A stretch of DNA of 64,000 nt from Deltaproteobacteria bacterium (GCA_016936575.1 JAFGXQ010000208.1:22544-86543), one strand, 5' to 3'. Counted from the first letter of the stretch, positions 17,883-27,853 are shown. Numbers and translations: made by a program. Notes: generated by a model not told the origin, from the letters alone.

Positions 17883-19331
17883 ATGAGCGGCGACAACGAA
17901 ATAAAAGACGCCGTGAACCCCGGCACCGAAACAACCGACGCTGACCCGCAGGCATCTGAATCGACTTCTTCAGAAAAGAGACTCTCGGCGCGGGAGATAT
18001 TCAAGGCCGGCCGGACAGAAGAAGATAACCCTCCCATTGAAGACGACCCCGACGACGAAGAAAACCATCCCGACGACGATTCAGATAACGGTACGAACGA
18101 AATTCACGAAATAGAAGCCGGCACGCCTGTGGAAGAATCGGATGCACAATCGGACGTGGGCGAAAACAACAAGCAGCCGGGAAATCAAAACGAAACGGTT
18201 GACTCGTCAGCAGACACCGACGCGGAATCTGACCCGAGTCATGAAACCGATGACAGAGAAAGCGAAACAGCGAGCACGTCAGATACAATAGACACAGATG
18301 CTGAAATGACCGACGTTGATGACGAATCAGACGATACGTCAGATTCGGAATCGACCGACGACGACAATATTCTGTTCCTCGATGAAAGTGAAGATGATAC
18401 ACCTGAAGAGATACTGCTTTCCCGCCTGGAGAGCCTTATTTTCATTTATCCGGAACCAATCACCGTACGGCGTTTGGCAAAACATTTGAGCCTGTCGGGA
18501 AAACGGGTTCGCGAGCTCATCGCTGTTTTACAGGAACATTACGCGAATCGGGGAATCAATCTGAGCGAAATTTCAGGAGGGTTCCAGTTTCATACCAATG
18601 CACAGAACGCCGAAGTGATTCGCACGCTCACTAAAGCCAAACCGATGAAAATGAGCCGTCCCGCATTGGAGACGTTGGCCATTGTTGCCTATAAGCAGCC
18701 CTGTACACGCGCTGAAGTCGAAGATGTTCGGCGGGTGGATTGCGGCGGAACGCTGAAGTTCTTATTTGAAAAAGAACTGATACGGGTTCTCGGACGGAAA
18801 GAAGAACCCGGTCGACCGATAATTTATGGTACATCCAGCAAATTCCTCGAAATGTTCAACCTGAAATCGTTGACAGATCTGCCGTCGCTGCACGAGTACA
18901 CGGAATTGTGGGATGAACACAAAGAACTCATCGACGAAGACGATGCCGAAGATAACGGAGAGACCCTTGCCGACACGCCGGAAGCGAGGCAGCAGACTCT
19001 GCCGGTTGACGTACCGGGAACAGAATTTCCGGAGGAACCTGCTGAAGGCGCAGAGACAAATAAGCCTCACGGGACAGATGACATTTCCGACGATGTAGTT
19101 CCGGATGATTTCGAACCGACAAAAATAGACGACGGTGACATCGACACAAACGATGACACCGGTGAAACCGAAGTTCCTGACCAAACAGAAATTTCCGACG
19201 ACGAGTTCGATGATGATGAGGATTACGTTGATGACGAAGAAACAAGTAGCAACGAGAACGAAGACAGCGATGAAACTGAAACCGATACCGACGAAACAGA
19301 AGCTGACCCTGACGGCGACGAAGAGGAGTAA
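17883..19331 (+). CDS. scpB: segregation and condensation protein B with long acidic extensions
   Basis: The core, about residues 175-345, is ScpB: two winged helices with L-E-S-L-I-F-I, A-L-E-T-L-A-I-V-A-Y-K-Q-P, R-A-E-V-E-D-V-R-R-V-D-C-G-G-T-L and G-R-P-I-I-Y-G-T. Typical ScpB is about 180-220 residues; here 482, because Asp/Glu/Ser/Thr-rich tails of about 170 (N) and 135 (C) residues flank the core. These tails are strongly acidic, probably disordered, and could mimic DNA or bind basic partners; that is inference. Starts at the base after the scpA stop; pdxJ begins three bases after its end. Confidence 0.9.
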   Translation: MSGDNEIKDAVNPGTETTDADPQASESTSSEKRLSAREIFKAGRTEEDNPPIEDDPDDEENHPDDDSDNGTNEIHEIEAGTPVEESDAQSDVGENNKQPGNQNETVDSSADTDAESDPSHETDDRESETASTSDTIDTDAEMTDVDDESDDTSDSESTDDDNILFLDESEDDTPEEILLSRLESLIFIYPEPITVRRLAKHLSLSGKRVRELIAVLQEHYANRGINLSEISGGFQFHTNAQNAEVIRTLTKAKPMKMSRPALETLAIVAYKQPCTRAEVEDVRRVDCGGTLKFLFEKELIRVLGRKEEPGRPIIYGTSSKFLEMFNLKSLTDLPSLHEYTELWDEHKELIDEDDAEDNGETLADTPEARQQTLPVDVPGTEFPEEPAEGAETNKPHGTDDISDDVVPDDFEPTKIDDGDIDTNDDTGETEVPDQTEISDDEFDDDEDYVDDEETSSNENEDSDETETDTDETEADPDGDEEE

Positions 19332-19334
19332 CCC

Positions 19335-20054
19335 ATGACCAGGCTTCACGTGAATATTGACCACATTGCCACCCTTCGACAGGCCCGGGGCGTGAATTAT
19401 CCCGACCCGGTATTTGGGGTATCTGTAGTGGAAATGGCCGGTGCCCAAGGAATCACCATTCACCTTCGCGAAGATCGCCGTCATATTGTGGACCGAGATG
19501 TCGCCCTCATTAAACAAACGGTAGGTACAGTTTTAAACCTTGAAATGGCTGCGGCGGATGAGATCATCGATATAGCGAAACAAACCAAACCTGATCTCTG
19601 CACACTCGTACCGGAAAAACGAGAGGAGCGCACCACTGAAGGCGGACTGGTGGTTGCCGGTGATTTGGCGAGAATGAAAGCAGTAGTTGCCACGTTGCAT
19701 GAATCGGGTATACGCGTCAGTCTTTTCATCGATCCGGTCGAGCGAGAAGTCCGCGCGTCGAAGGAAGTCGGTGCAGACATCATCGAATTGCATACCGGTG
19801 ACTACTGTGAAGCCGAATCTGCAGAACAACGCGACGTGGAACTCAATAAATTGCGTGCCGCCGCCACCCTTGGAAAATCGCTGGGACTGAATGTCGCCGC
19901 CGGTCACGGACTGCATTACCACAATGTGCGTGCCGTCGCCGACATTCCCGAAGTGGAAGAACTCAATATCGGGCATTCCATTATCGCGCGCGCCGTATTT
20001 GTGGGACTTGAAAAAGCAGTGACGCAAATGCTTGAAGCAATGGGCGAAAAATGA
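19335..20054 (+). CDS. pdxJ: pyridoxine 5'-phosphate synthase
   Basis: Condenses 1-deoxyxylulose 5-phosphate with 3-amino-2-oxopropyl phosphate in the DXP-dependent vitamin B6 pathway. The 239 residues match the family length. Motifs: [15 protein letters not shown] at the N-terminus (catalytic His region), [25 protein letters not shown], and [10 protein letters not shown] near the end, all conserved in PdxJ. Overlaps acpS by ATGA. The pdxJ-acpS order is common in proteobacteria. Confidence 0.95.
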   Translation: MTRLHVNIDHIATLRQARGVNYPDPVFGVSVVEMAGAQGITIHLREDRRHIVDRDVALIKQTVGTVLNLEMAAADEIIDIAKQTKPDLCTLVPEKREERTTEGGLVVAGDLARMKAVVATLHESGIRVSLFIDPVEREVRASKEVGADIIELHTGDYCEAESAEQRDVELNKLRAAATLGKSLGLNVAAGHGLHYHNVRAVADIPEVEELNIGHSIIARAVFVGLEKAVTQMLEAMGEK

Positions 20055-20422
20055 TTATCGGTGTGGGCATCGATATTTGTCCCATTGACCGAATCGGTGA
20101 TGTTCTCAAGCGACATGGCGATGCCTTCATGAATCGGGTATACACTCGATCAGAACAAGATTACGCCGAAGGAAAAATAAAAAACGATCGACTGGCCGCC
20201 CGATGGGCTGCAAAGGAAGCAACCATCAAAGCACTTGGTGCCCCGGAAGGTCTCAGCTGGCAGGACATCGCCATTGAAAACGACGAGTCCGGTGCACCGC
20301 GGTTGACTCTGAGCGGCGCAGCCAAAACACATGCCGACACCATCGGCGTTACCCACACACTGGTCAGCATGACTCACGCCGGCGGTCAGGCGGTTGCTGT
20401 AGTCATTTTGGAAGGACGATAA
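20051..20422 (+). CDS. acpS: holo-[acyl-carrier-protein] synthase
   Basis: Transfers 4'-phosphopantetheine from CoA to acyl carrier protein. The protein has 123 residues, as usual for AcpS. The Mg-binding start I-I-G-V-G-I-D-I and the [12 protein letters not shown] helix (catalytic Glu and Lys) are intact, followed by L-V-S-M-T-H at the strand that carries the conserved S-x-x-H/D position. Start ATG overlaps the pdxJ stop by four bases, so translation is probably coupled; nnr follows three bases later. Confidence 0.94.
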   Translation: MIIGVGIDICPIDRIGDVLKRHGDAFMNRVYTRSEQDYAEGKIKNDRLAARWAAKEATIKALGAPEGLSWQDIAIENDESGAPRLTLSGAAKTHADTIGVTHTLVSMTHAGGQAVAVVILEGR

Positions 20423-20425
20423 CAA

Positions 20426-21985
20426 ATGAGCGAAAAATGGAACGAGCACATCTTTATGACCCGCGAACAAATCCGCGCATACGACAGCATTGCAATGAAG
20501 GAACTGGAAATCCCCGGTGTGGTGCTGATGGAGAACGCCGGAGTCGGTGCATCGAGAATCGCCCTCGATATGTTGAAGGGGCAAAAACGGGTCGCCGTGC
20601 TCGCCGGCCCGGGCAATAACGGTGGAGACGGATTTGTGATTGCCCGCCACCTGATAAACGCGGGCTGCGATGTGCGCACATATCTGGCAACCGCGCCCAA
20701 AGCCATCAAGGGCGATGCCAGAATTAACTATGATGTTCTTCACAAAATGGATGCCACCATTATTCCTGCTTCAACCGATAAGCCGAAGGTACTGCCCGAC
20801 CACCTGAACTGTGACTTAGTTATAGACGCGCTATTGGGCACCGGCGTGAACAAACCGGTAGAAGGTTACCTGTCGACGATTATCGACCAACTGAACGAAA
20901 TGAATGTTCCCGTACTGGCGATTGACGTACCCTCCGGGTTGGATGCGGACACAGGTATTTCATGGAAAACCACCGTGAATGCCGACGTTACCGCCACGTT
21001 CGGTCATATCAAGCAGGGGCTGTTGTTGTATCCCGGTGCGTTCCATGCCGGTCGGATACAAGTTGTTCCCATTGGTGTCCCGGCATCGGTTTCAAAAAAA
21101 GCGGGTGTGCAGGGCCATATCGTAACGGAGGCCGAGGTACGAGCCCTTTTCCCGTCCCGGAAAAAAGACGCGCACAAAGGAACCATGGGCCACCTGGCTA
21201 TTGTAGCCGGATCTCTTGGAAAATCAGGTGCTGCGGTGATGGCTTCCAAGGCTGCAATGCGCGCGGGAACCGGACGGGTTACCATTGCCACCACACAAAA
21301 CGCCCGTGCAACGATTGAACCCCGCTGCCTGGAGGTAATGGTCGAAACAGTCATAGAAAAACCGGATGCCGCGCTAACAGACAAAGATGTTAAAAAACTG
21401 GCTTCGTTAATCGAAGGGAAAACGGCTTTGGCCCTCGGTCCCGGACTGACCACCGCGCCGGGGATTTCCGCGTTATCGATGCGTTTGCTGCAAATGCTTG
21501 AAATTCCGGCAGTGATTGACGCGGACGGCATCAACATTCTGGCGAAGGATCCATCAGGGGCGGGACGAATCATGGCACCAATGGTATTCACTCCACACCC
21601 CGGCGAAATGGCGCGCCTCACCGGAAAAAGTACTGCGCAGGTACAAAACGACCGTATCGAAATCGCACGTCAGACCGCCATGTGGCATAAGGTGACAATA
21701 GTTTTAAAAGGTGCACACACCGTCATTGCCTCTCCGGAAGGAAATATCCTTATCAACCCAACCGGAAATGAAGGAATGGCGTCAGGAGGTATGGGAGATG
21801 TTCTGACCGGCATCATCGGAAGCTATCTTGCACAGGGAATGAAACCGTTTGACGCGGCAGTTGCGGGTACCTACATCCACGGTCTGTTGGCGGACAGATG
21901 CGTCGAGAAAATCGGAAAATCCGGCCTCGTTGCAACCGATTTAGTTGCGGAATTGCCGTTCCTGCAGAAGGAATGGAATTTATAG
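20426..21985 (+). CDS. nnr: bifunctional NAD(P)H-hydrate epimerase/dehydratase
   Basis: Metabolite-repair enzyme. The N-terminal YjeF_N domain (about 1-225) epimerises NAD(P)HX: L-A-G-P-G-N-N-G-G-D-G-F-V-I-A and I-D-A-L-L-G-T-G are visible. The C-terminal ribokinase-like domain (about 235-510) is the ADP-dependent dehydratase: K-G-T-M-G-H-L-A-I-V-A-G, T-P-H-P-G-E-M-A-R-L, and the nucleotide-site G-M-A-S-G-G-M-G-D-V-L-T-G-I. The length of 519 residues fits the fused form. Last gene of the scpA-to-nnr operon; about 185 bases follow before leuA. Confidence 0.94.
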   Translation: MSEKWNEHIFMTREQIRAYDSIAMKELEIPGVVLMENAGVGASRIALDMLKGQKRVAVLAGPGNNGGDGFVIARHLINAGCDVRTYLATAPKAIKGDARINYDVLHKMDATIIPASTDKPKVLPDHLNCDLVIDALLGTGVNKPVEGYLSTIIDQLNEMNVPVLAIDVPSGLDADTGISWKTTVNADVTATFGHIKQGLLLYPGAFHAGRIQVVPIGVPASVSKKAGVQGHIVTEAEVRALFPSRKKDAHKGTMGHLAIVAGSLGKSGAAVMASKAAMRAGTGRVTIATTQNARATIEPRCLEVMVETVIEKPDAALTDKDVKKLASLIEGKTALALGPGLTTAPGISALSMRLLQMLEIPAVIDADGINILAKDPSGAGRIMAPMVFTPHPGEMARLTGKSTAQVQNDRIEIARQTAMWHKVTIVLKGAHTVIASPEGNILINPTGNEGMASGGMGDVLTGIIGSYLAQGMKPFDAAVAGTYIHGLLADRCVEKIGKSGLVATDLVAELPFLQKEWNL

Positions 21986-22169
21986 TATTTCTGATTTTTA
22001 TACGGCCAATTATATAACGATTTCTTTACAAAAAGAATTTTATGATTTTTATAGTGCTGTGCATTTTAATGAAATGCAACGGTATGACACGACGTACGGA
22101 GAGGTAGATGTTCGTGCCAATGAAGCTGCCTTGAAAACGAGACGGCGGTGACAACGGAAGGAGTTGAAG

Positions 22170-23717
22170 ATGGACAAGCAGAAAGTATTTGTATTTGACA
22201 CCACATTGAGAGATGGAGAACAATCCGCAGGGGTTTCTTTCTCCCTCAATCAAAAGCTTAAAATAGCTCATCAACTCCAAAAACTAGGCGTCGACATCAT
22301 CGAAGCGGGTTTTCCCCGCACATCTCCTGGTGACCTGGAAGCAGTACAGCACATTGCCAAAGAGGTTCGCGAATGTACCATCTGCGCGTTGGCTCGCTGT
22401 ATCAAAGGAGACATCGAAGCGGCCTGGGAAGGCGTGAAGGACGCAGCCAACCCGCGAATTCATACGTTTATCAACACCAGCGACATTCAAATTGAAAATC
22501 AGTTGAAGAAAACACGTGAACAGGTATTGGAGCAGGCAATTGAAAGTATCAAGCTGGCAAAACGTTTCACCTCAAACGTGGAATTCAGCCCGATGGATGC
22601 CACCCGCTCCGATAAAGAATTTTTATTTCGGATTATCGAAGCGGCGATTGCCCACGGGGCAACTACCATTAACGTGCCCGACTCTGTGGGATATGCCATC
22701 CCCTCTGAACACGGCAACATGTTTAAGGAAATTATCGAAAGAGTTCCCAACTCGGACAAAGCCGTGTTCAGTTGTCATGCGCACAATGACTTGGGGTTGG
22801 CCTCGGCCAACGCACTTTCAGCAGTGCAGAACGGGGTTCGACAAATCGAAGTTGCCATGAACGGTATCGGCGAACGCGCAGGCAATACCGCACTGGAAGA
22901 GGTTGTGATGGCGCTGAAAACCCGTGAAGAGCAGTTGGGCGTGTACACCACCATTAATACCAAGGAACTCTATCGCACCAGCCAACTGGTGGAACGCATT
23001 TCAGGAATGCCGGTGCAATGGAACAAGGCGATTGTCGGCAAGAATTCGTTTCGACACGGCTCCGGCATTCATCAGGACGGCATTTTGAAGAAGCGCGAAA
23101 CATGGGAGATCATTGATCCCGCGTCTATCGGCATTCCCAACGGCACGCAACTGGTCATGGGAAAATTGTCGGGCAGCCACGCCTTTGCAAAACACGTGGA
23201 AGAGTTGGGATATCAGCTTCCCGAGGAACAAATGACCAAGGCGTTCGAGGATTTTAAAAACCTTGCCGACAAAAAGAAGAATATAGACGATCGCGATATT
23301 GAAGCAATTGTAGCCCAACGAACTGGTGAAGTGTTCAGCCCCAAATGGACGGTCGATCATATCCACGTTGCTTCGGGCACTCACGCGATTGCCACCGCAA
23401 CAATCCGCCTGAAAGACGCCGATGGAAACGCTAAAACCGATGCGGCGGCAGGTGACGGTCCGATTGACGCCATTTGTGTCGCTGTCAATCGCATCATCGA
23501 GGCTGACCCGTCGCTCACCGGCTACTCGGTGCAAAACGTAACCGAGGGAATTGATGCGCAGGGAACGGTGGTACTTCGAATAAAAGACGAAGATGATACG
23601 TTTTACAGTGGTCAAGCCTCTGACACAGATGTTATTATTGCCAGCGCAAAAGCATATGTAAACGCGGTAAATCGAATGCTTCTGATGCGCGCCAAGAAAG
23701 CGAGTATGGCGCAATAA
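22170..23717 (+). CDS. leuA: 2-isopropylmalate synthase
   Basis: First committed step of leucine synthesis: acetyl-CoA plus 2-oxoisovalerate. TIM-barrel motifs: D-T-T-L-R-D-G-E-Q-S-A-G near residue 10, the metal-site H-A-H-N-D-L-G-L-A, and G-N-T-A-L-E-E-V-V; the linker has F-R-H-G-S-G-I-H-Q-D-G and the C-terminal half is the allosteric leucine-binding LeuA_dimer domain. ATG at 22170 is chosen over TTG 22164 because AAGGAG sits seven bases before it. About 515 residues. The leucine pathway continues with leuC-leuD at 36-37 kb; leuB is not in the window. Confidence 0.95.
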   Translation: MDKQKVFVFDTTLRDGEQSAGVSFSLNQKLKIAHQLQKLGVDIIEAGFPRTSPGDLEAVQHIAKEVRECTICALARCIKGDIEAAWEGVKDAANPRIHTFINTSDIQIENQLKKTREQVLEQAIESIKLAKRFTSNVEFSPMDATRSDKEFLFRIIEAAIAHGATTINVPDSVGYAIPSEHGNMFKEIIERVPNSDKAVFSCHAHNDLGLASANALSAVQNGVRQIEVAMNGIGERAGNTALEEVVMALKTREEQLGVYTTINTKELYRTSQLVERISGMPVQWNKAIVGKNSFRHGSGIHQDGILKKRETWEIIDPASIGIPNGTQLVMGKLSGSHAFAKHVEELGYQLPEEQMTKAFEDFKNLADKKKNIDDRDIEAIVAQRTGEVFSPKWTVDHIHVASGTHAIATATIRLKDADGNAKTDAAAGDGPIDAICVAVNRIIEADPSLTGYSVQNVTEGIDAQGTVVLRIKDEDDTFYSGQASDTDVIIASAKAYVNAVNRMLLMRAKKASMAQ

Positions 23718-23739
23718 CAGCTCCGCGAAGGAGGCACCT

Positions 23740-24195
23740 TTGAACACTGGCCGCAAACGCCCCCAATTCTTTATAATTGATCGGGCAATCGTTTCAGACA
23801 CCCTCAAAAAAGTAGTTGATGCCAAACGGGCGCTTCGGGAGAACTCACATATAAGTGTCAGCGAAGCCGTTAAAGCTGTGGATTTATCTCGTAGTGCTTT
23901 CTACAAATACAAAGACTACATATTCCCGTTTTATGAAGACAGTCTGGGAAGAAATCTGACTTTTTCATTCGATTTGAAAGATGCGGCTGGTCTTCTTTCC
24001 AAGGTGCTTACCACTATCGCCGAGACCGGAGCCAATATACTGACCATCAATCAGACCATTCCCATCAATTCAATCGCGAATATCGTGATCACACTTGAAA
24101 CCACCAGCATGGTCTCCCCCATCGAAGATCTGTTCGACAATCTCAAGGTTCTCGATGGGTTATTCAACTTCCGCATCATCGCCAGAGTCGCGTGA
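23740..24195 (+). CDS. ACT domain protein of the PheB/UPF0735 family
   Basis: Small 151-residue protein. The N-terminal half has a helix-turn-helix-like segment (V-S-E-A-V-K-A-V-D-L-S-R-S-A-F-Y-K-Y-K-D) typical of the UPF0735 group, and the C-terminal half (about 68-150) is an ACT domain with D-A-A-G-L-L-S-K-V-L-T-T-I-A-E-T-G-A-N-I-L. ACT domains bind amino acids, so it may sense an amino acid; leuA, 22 bases upstream, makes the leucine pathway a reasonable guess. Start is TTG at 23740, with AAGGAGGCACCT right before it. Confidence 0.85.
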   Translation: MNTGRKRPQFFIIDRAIVSDTLKKVVDAKRALRENSHISVSEAVKAVDLSRSAFYKYKDYIFPFYEDSLGRNLTFSFDLKDAAGLLSKVLTTIAETGANILTINQTIPINSIANIVITLETTSMVSPIEDLFDNLKVLDGLFNFRIIARVA

Positions 24196-24208
24196 ACCAC
24201 GCGCCCGA

Positions 24209-25789
24209 CTATTTGCGCCAAAACTCGGGAGTCAGCACAATCAGTACGGAATAAATTTCCAAACGACCGATAACCATCAAGAAAATCTGATGCCATTTCA
24301 GTCCAGCGCTGAAAAAATTGTAGTTGGCCGCCGGCCCCACATCTCCTAGTCCCGGACCGATATTGCCGAGTGTCGCACCGACCACCGTTGTAGAGGTAAT
24401 CAAATCGTAGCCGAACAACGCGAAAACAACAACACTGAGCAGAAACACACCCAAATACAACGCAATGAATCCTGCTACAGAAATGACGACAGATACCGGA
24501 ACGACCCCTTTGGCGAGCTTTGTCTGAATGACACCGTGGGGATGGACCAGTTGTTTTAATTCGGTAATAGCCAACCGCGTCATCAGAAATACGCGAACAC
24601 ATTTTATACCACCCCCGGTCGACCCCGCGCATCCACCCACAAAAAATGTAACCAGCAACAGCATTTTCGCGCCGACGCTCCATAAATCAAAATTGGCTGA
24701 GGAAAACCCTGTCGTGGTCAGAATTGACAATGACTGGAACACACCGGCTCGTAGCGCTCCGTGCACCCCTTCCCTTTTGTCAAAAAAGAGAATCAGGGCA
24801 ACTCCAATCGCCACAACTGCGAACACAATCAGATAAAAACGAAATTCCGCATCTTTCAAATGAACGAATCGTTTTCTTCGTATTGAGTTGAAATGAAGCG
24901 AAAAATTTGCACCGGCAAGCAGCATAAAAACCGCGATAATCCACTCAGATGCAGGGCTCTGCAACGTTTCAATCGATGACGCCAACGGAGAAAATCCGCC
25001 GGTCGCCATTGTCGCAAACGCATGACAAATTGCGAGATACGGCCCCTGCCCGGTGAGTAGCAACAATACAAACTGTACAAATGTTAAACCGGCGTACACC
25101 TTCCACAAGAGACGCGCGGTTTCTGCCACGCGCGGTGCCATTTTGTCTTTTACCGGGCCGGGAACCTCCGCTTTGAAAAGCTGCATTCCCCCGACTCCCA
25201 ATAGAGGCAGCAACGCCACACCGAATACGATAATCCCCATTCCCCCCAGAAAATGTGTTACTGCCCGCCAAAACAAAATGCCGTGCGGAAGACCTCCGGC
25301 ACGAGAATCCGGGCGCTGCCACAAACCGGCCTCCAAAATGGTTGCACCCGTGGTGGTAAATCCCGAAGTGGATTCAAACACCGCGTTGGTGAACGAGCAG
25401 AATTCACGACCGATTCCTTTATCGAGTCGACAATCTGCTTTCTGTACATTCAAGCCACCTTCTTCGACGTCGTGAATTGCGCCGTTAAACCATATCGAGG
25501 GTACCTGTGCATAAAAAAAGTATGGCAGCGCACCAACAATACACGCGGCAAACCAACCGAAAGTGACAATCGCAAACGCGGAGCGATGCGACACTTCCAT
25601 CCGCTCTGTCGGACGCCCGGACAAAAAGAACATCGCCAGACCAATAAAGAGTGTGACGCCTCCGGCCAGCATCAATGAAAACAAATCTTCTTCTTGGTAA
25701 CCGAGCGACACCACAGCTGCAACAAACATCGCGCAGGCGATTCCTGCCAACAGCATACCGATTATTTTTACAATTGCCCGTAAATGCAT
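24209..25789 (-). CDS. trkH: TrkH/KtrB-type potassium uptake channel subunit
   Basis: Polytopic 526-residue protein of the superfamily of K+ transporters. All four pore loops are readable in order: S-T-S-G-F-T-T-T-G-A-T, A-T-M-A-T-G-G-F-S-P, L-T-T-T-G-F-S-S and A-T-L-G-N-I-G-P-G, each with the selectivity-filter Gly. The channel should be competent. Its usual partner, a TrkA/KtrA RCK protein, is not in the window. Instead it lies 39 bases downstream of, and on the same strand as, a P-type-ATPase-like protein without catalytic residues. Convergent with the ACT gene (13 bases apart). Confidence 0.92.
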   Translation of the reverse strand: MHLRAIVKIIGMLLAGIACAMFVAAVVSLGYQEEDLFSLMLAGGVTLFIGLAMFFLSGRPTERMEVSHRSAFAIVTFGWFAACIVGALPYFFYAQVPSIWFNGAIHDVEEGGLNVQKADCRLDKGIGREFCSFTNAVFESTSGFTTTGATILEAGLWQRPDSRAGGLPHGILFWRAVTHFLGGMGIIVFGVALLPLLGVGGMQLFKAEVPGPVKDKMAPRVAETARLLWKVYAGLTFVQFVLLLLTGQGPYLAICHAFATMATGGFSPLASSIETLQSPASEWIIAVFMLLAGANFSLHFNSIRRKRFVHLKDAEFRFYLIVFAVVAIGVALILFFDKREGVHGALRAGVFQSLSILTTTGFSSANFDLWSVGAKMLLLVTFFVGGCAGSTGGGIKCVRVFLMTRLAITELKQLVHPHGVIQTKLAKGVVPVSVVISVAGFIALYLGVFLLSVVVFALFGYDLITSTTVVGATLGNIGPGLGDVGPAANYNFFSAGLKWHQIFLMVIGRLEIYSVLIVLTPEFWRK

Positions 25790-25828
25790 TTTCGTGCGTA
25801 CTTTTCCAATCCGGCGCTTCGTACAGGT

Positions 25829-27853
25829 CTATTTTTTTCTTGCCAGCCCCACCATCTGCAATCCCCGGGATACCCGTTTTTTCAGTTCCTGCTGTCCACG
25901 CTGCAGCGTCGAATACGGCCCGCTAATCGTACTGAAAAATGACATTGCGGCAACCGCTGCGGCAACGCCGAAAACCATTGCCGGAGTTCGCCAGCCCACT
26001 GCGAAACAAATGCCCAAACAGAACAACAATATACTCGACAACAAATTTGTTACAACACTTCGACGCGCAGCCAACGCCGCTTCAAACAAAGATGCAATCG
26101 TCGCCAATCTCTTCCCCCTCAAATCGATACCGGCCATACTCGTTTTTTTTACGACATCTCCTATCGCGATAGCGCAATCTGCCATATCAACATTCTGTTC
26201 GAACTCGTCTCCTGCGCCGAGTAAAGCCACCAATTCGCCGCTTTTTTGCAGTCTTCCAATCACATCTTCAAGATGTGATTTACCGCTCCCGAACTGAACA
26301 CGCTCAATTCCAATTCGGCTGCCCAGCGCCTGCGCCGCGTCCACCTCGGCGGAAGTCATCATTACCGGCTCAACACCCAACATCAACAACTGCTGAATGC
26401 TGCTTTGCACTCCTTCCCGGAGCATCTCATCCACAGCGAAAAAAGCGGATAATTGACCATCCAGGGCAACATACATCACCCGCCGTCCGCTCTGCTCCAG
26501 CTCATGAGCGGCTTCCTCTACCACTGCGGTGGAAATACCCGCATCCAGCATATACAATCTCGAACCGCAAAGCAGTGTTCCGAAAAGGGTGTTGCCGCGA
26601 ACACCGACGCCGTCGATACGCTCTGCAGCAGCCTTCTCTATCTGTTTTACCCCGTGTTCGCTACAATATCTTAAAATCGCACGGGAATAGCGATCGTCAT
26701 GAAGCGAAGACTCCACCGCGTACAACGCACTCAACACGTGAGCTTCATGCACGTTGTCACAAAATTTAAAATCCACCACTGTCACATCTTTACGGGTCAG
26801 GGTTTCACTGGAAAGAAACAGCAGCGTTCTCGCTTTGGAAAGTGAGTCTACCGCATTGGCATCTCTGATGTTACCTCCCATTTTACCAACCAGCAATGCC
26901 ACTTTCAAATGTGCGTCTCCGGTTACCATGCGCAGCAACCTGGGTTCCAAAACGAGGAGTAAAATTGCGGAACCTAGTAAACACTCTGACAGCGGAACGA
27001 TTCCCAATAAATACAGACTTCCACCAATTCCGAACGATAATGGAATCCGCGCCCAGTCCATGACCATTGCCACTTTCCGAATTCTTACCGCCATTGGAGA
27101 GTTGTCGCGCCATTCCCGCGACCCCCACGACATTGATTTTCCCGCGGCAACCTGCAAGACGCCGCTGTAACGGCGCGAAATAAATTCCAGACAACGCCCA
27201 ATCGCACGCACTCCGGGCAGCCCCAACGCCGCCAATTGCTGCCACAAAGGGTCAGAACAAATCATTGAACTTACAGCGACTGCGACCGCAGCAAACGGTG
27301 TAGCCGCGGCATTCGCTATGGCCGCGAACCCGTTTTTAAATTCACGATATATTCCCATGCCCAGGCTGAACAGAATACCTGCGCCGACAACCCCCCGGCT
27401 TGCCCATGCGAAATTATAATGAGTATGAACTATAACTAAAAGCACCGAAAAAAACAGGATTCCTCCCAGTTCAACAAGCCAGGGTCTAAAGACGTTCCAA
27501 TAGACAAACTGAGACGTCGTTCGCCTTGTCAACTGTTGCGGTTCAATATTTGCAAAAGGCGTATCGGTGAGGCGGCCTTCATCGAAATGTTTACCGGCAC
27601 CGGCTGAAATAGATGAATCAACGGCAGTTGCTTTCACATCGGACGGTACAGCCTTCCCCCCCGTGACCGGTACCGATGAAGTAGAACCCTCTTCAGCGGA
27701 ACCACTGCGTTTTAAAAACAATTCCCTGCATGTGGTCGAACAGAAATGGGTAATCTTTCCGTCAACGATACTCACTGCTGCGGCACGAAGCGGATCAACA
27801 TTCGCATTACAGAAGGGGCAGCGTTTTCCCGTGTCATTTACCGAATCGTTCAT
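25829..27853 (-). CDS. catalytically dead P1B-type ATPase homologue with YHS/TRASH domain
   Basis: About 674 residues from ATG 27853 (GTG 27976 and ATG 27910 are in frame). Order: Cys4 YHS/TRASH-like finger (C12, C15, C38, C42), Ser/Thr linker, membrane pairs, short loop where the actuator domain should be, a further membrane pair, then a P/N-like cytoplasmic region and two C-terminal helices. It aligns by pattern with heavy-metal P1B ATPases, but the motifs are gone: the CPx site reads L-E-P, D-K-T-G-T reads L-S-S-E-T (26801-26815), T-G-D-N reads T-S-A-E, G-D-G-x-N-D reads G-A-G-D-E-F-E-Q-N, the S-E-H-P motif reads S-L-H-D-D, and no T-G-E-S is found. It cannot form the phospho-aspartate. Likely a scaffold, sensor or regulator. 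trkH follows 39 bases downstream. Confidence 0.78.
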   Translation of the reverse strand: MNDSVNDTGKRCPFCNANVDPLRAAAVSIVDGKITHFCSTTCRELFLKRSGSAEEGSTSSVPVTGGKAVPSDVKATAVDSSISAGAGKHFDEGRLTDTPFANIEPQQLTRRTTSQFVYWNVFRPWLVELGGILFFSVLLVIVHTHYNFAWASRGVVGAGILFSLGMGIYREFKNGFAAIANAAATPFAAVAVAVSSMICSDPLWQQLAALGLPGVRAIGRCLEFISRRYSGVLQVAAGKSMSWGSREWRDNSPMAVRIRKVAMVMDWARIPLSFGIGGSLYLLGIVPLSECLLGSAILLLVLEPRLLRMVTGDAHLKVALLVGKMGGNIRDANAVDSLSKARTLLFLSSETLTRKDVTVVDFKFCDNVHEAHVLSALYAVESSLHDDRYSRAILRYCSEHGVKQIEKAAAERIDGVGVRGNTLFGTLLCGSRLYMLDAGISTAVVEEAAHELEQSGRRVMYVALDGQLSAFFAVDEMLREGVQSSIQQLLMLGVEPVMMTSAEVDAAQALGSRIGIERVQFGSGKSHLEDVIGRLQKSGELVALLGAGDEFEQNVDMADCAIAIGDVVKKTSMAGIDLRGKRLATIASLFEAALAARRSVVTNLLSSILLFCLGICFAVGWRTPAMVFGVAAAVAAMSFFSTISGPYSTLQRGQQELKKRVSRGLQMVGLARKK

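Noticed and set aside
21986..22169. Leader peptide or attenuator before leuA
   Set aside because: The only short frame there has no leucine run and no clear terminator/antiterminator pair was seen.
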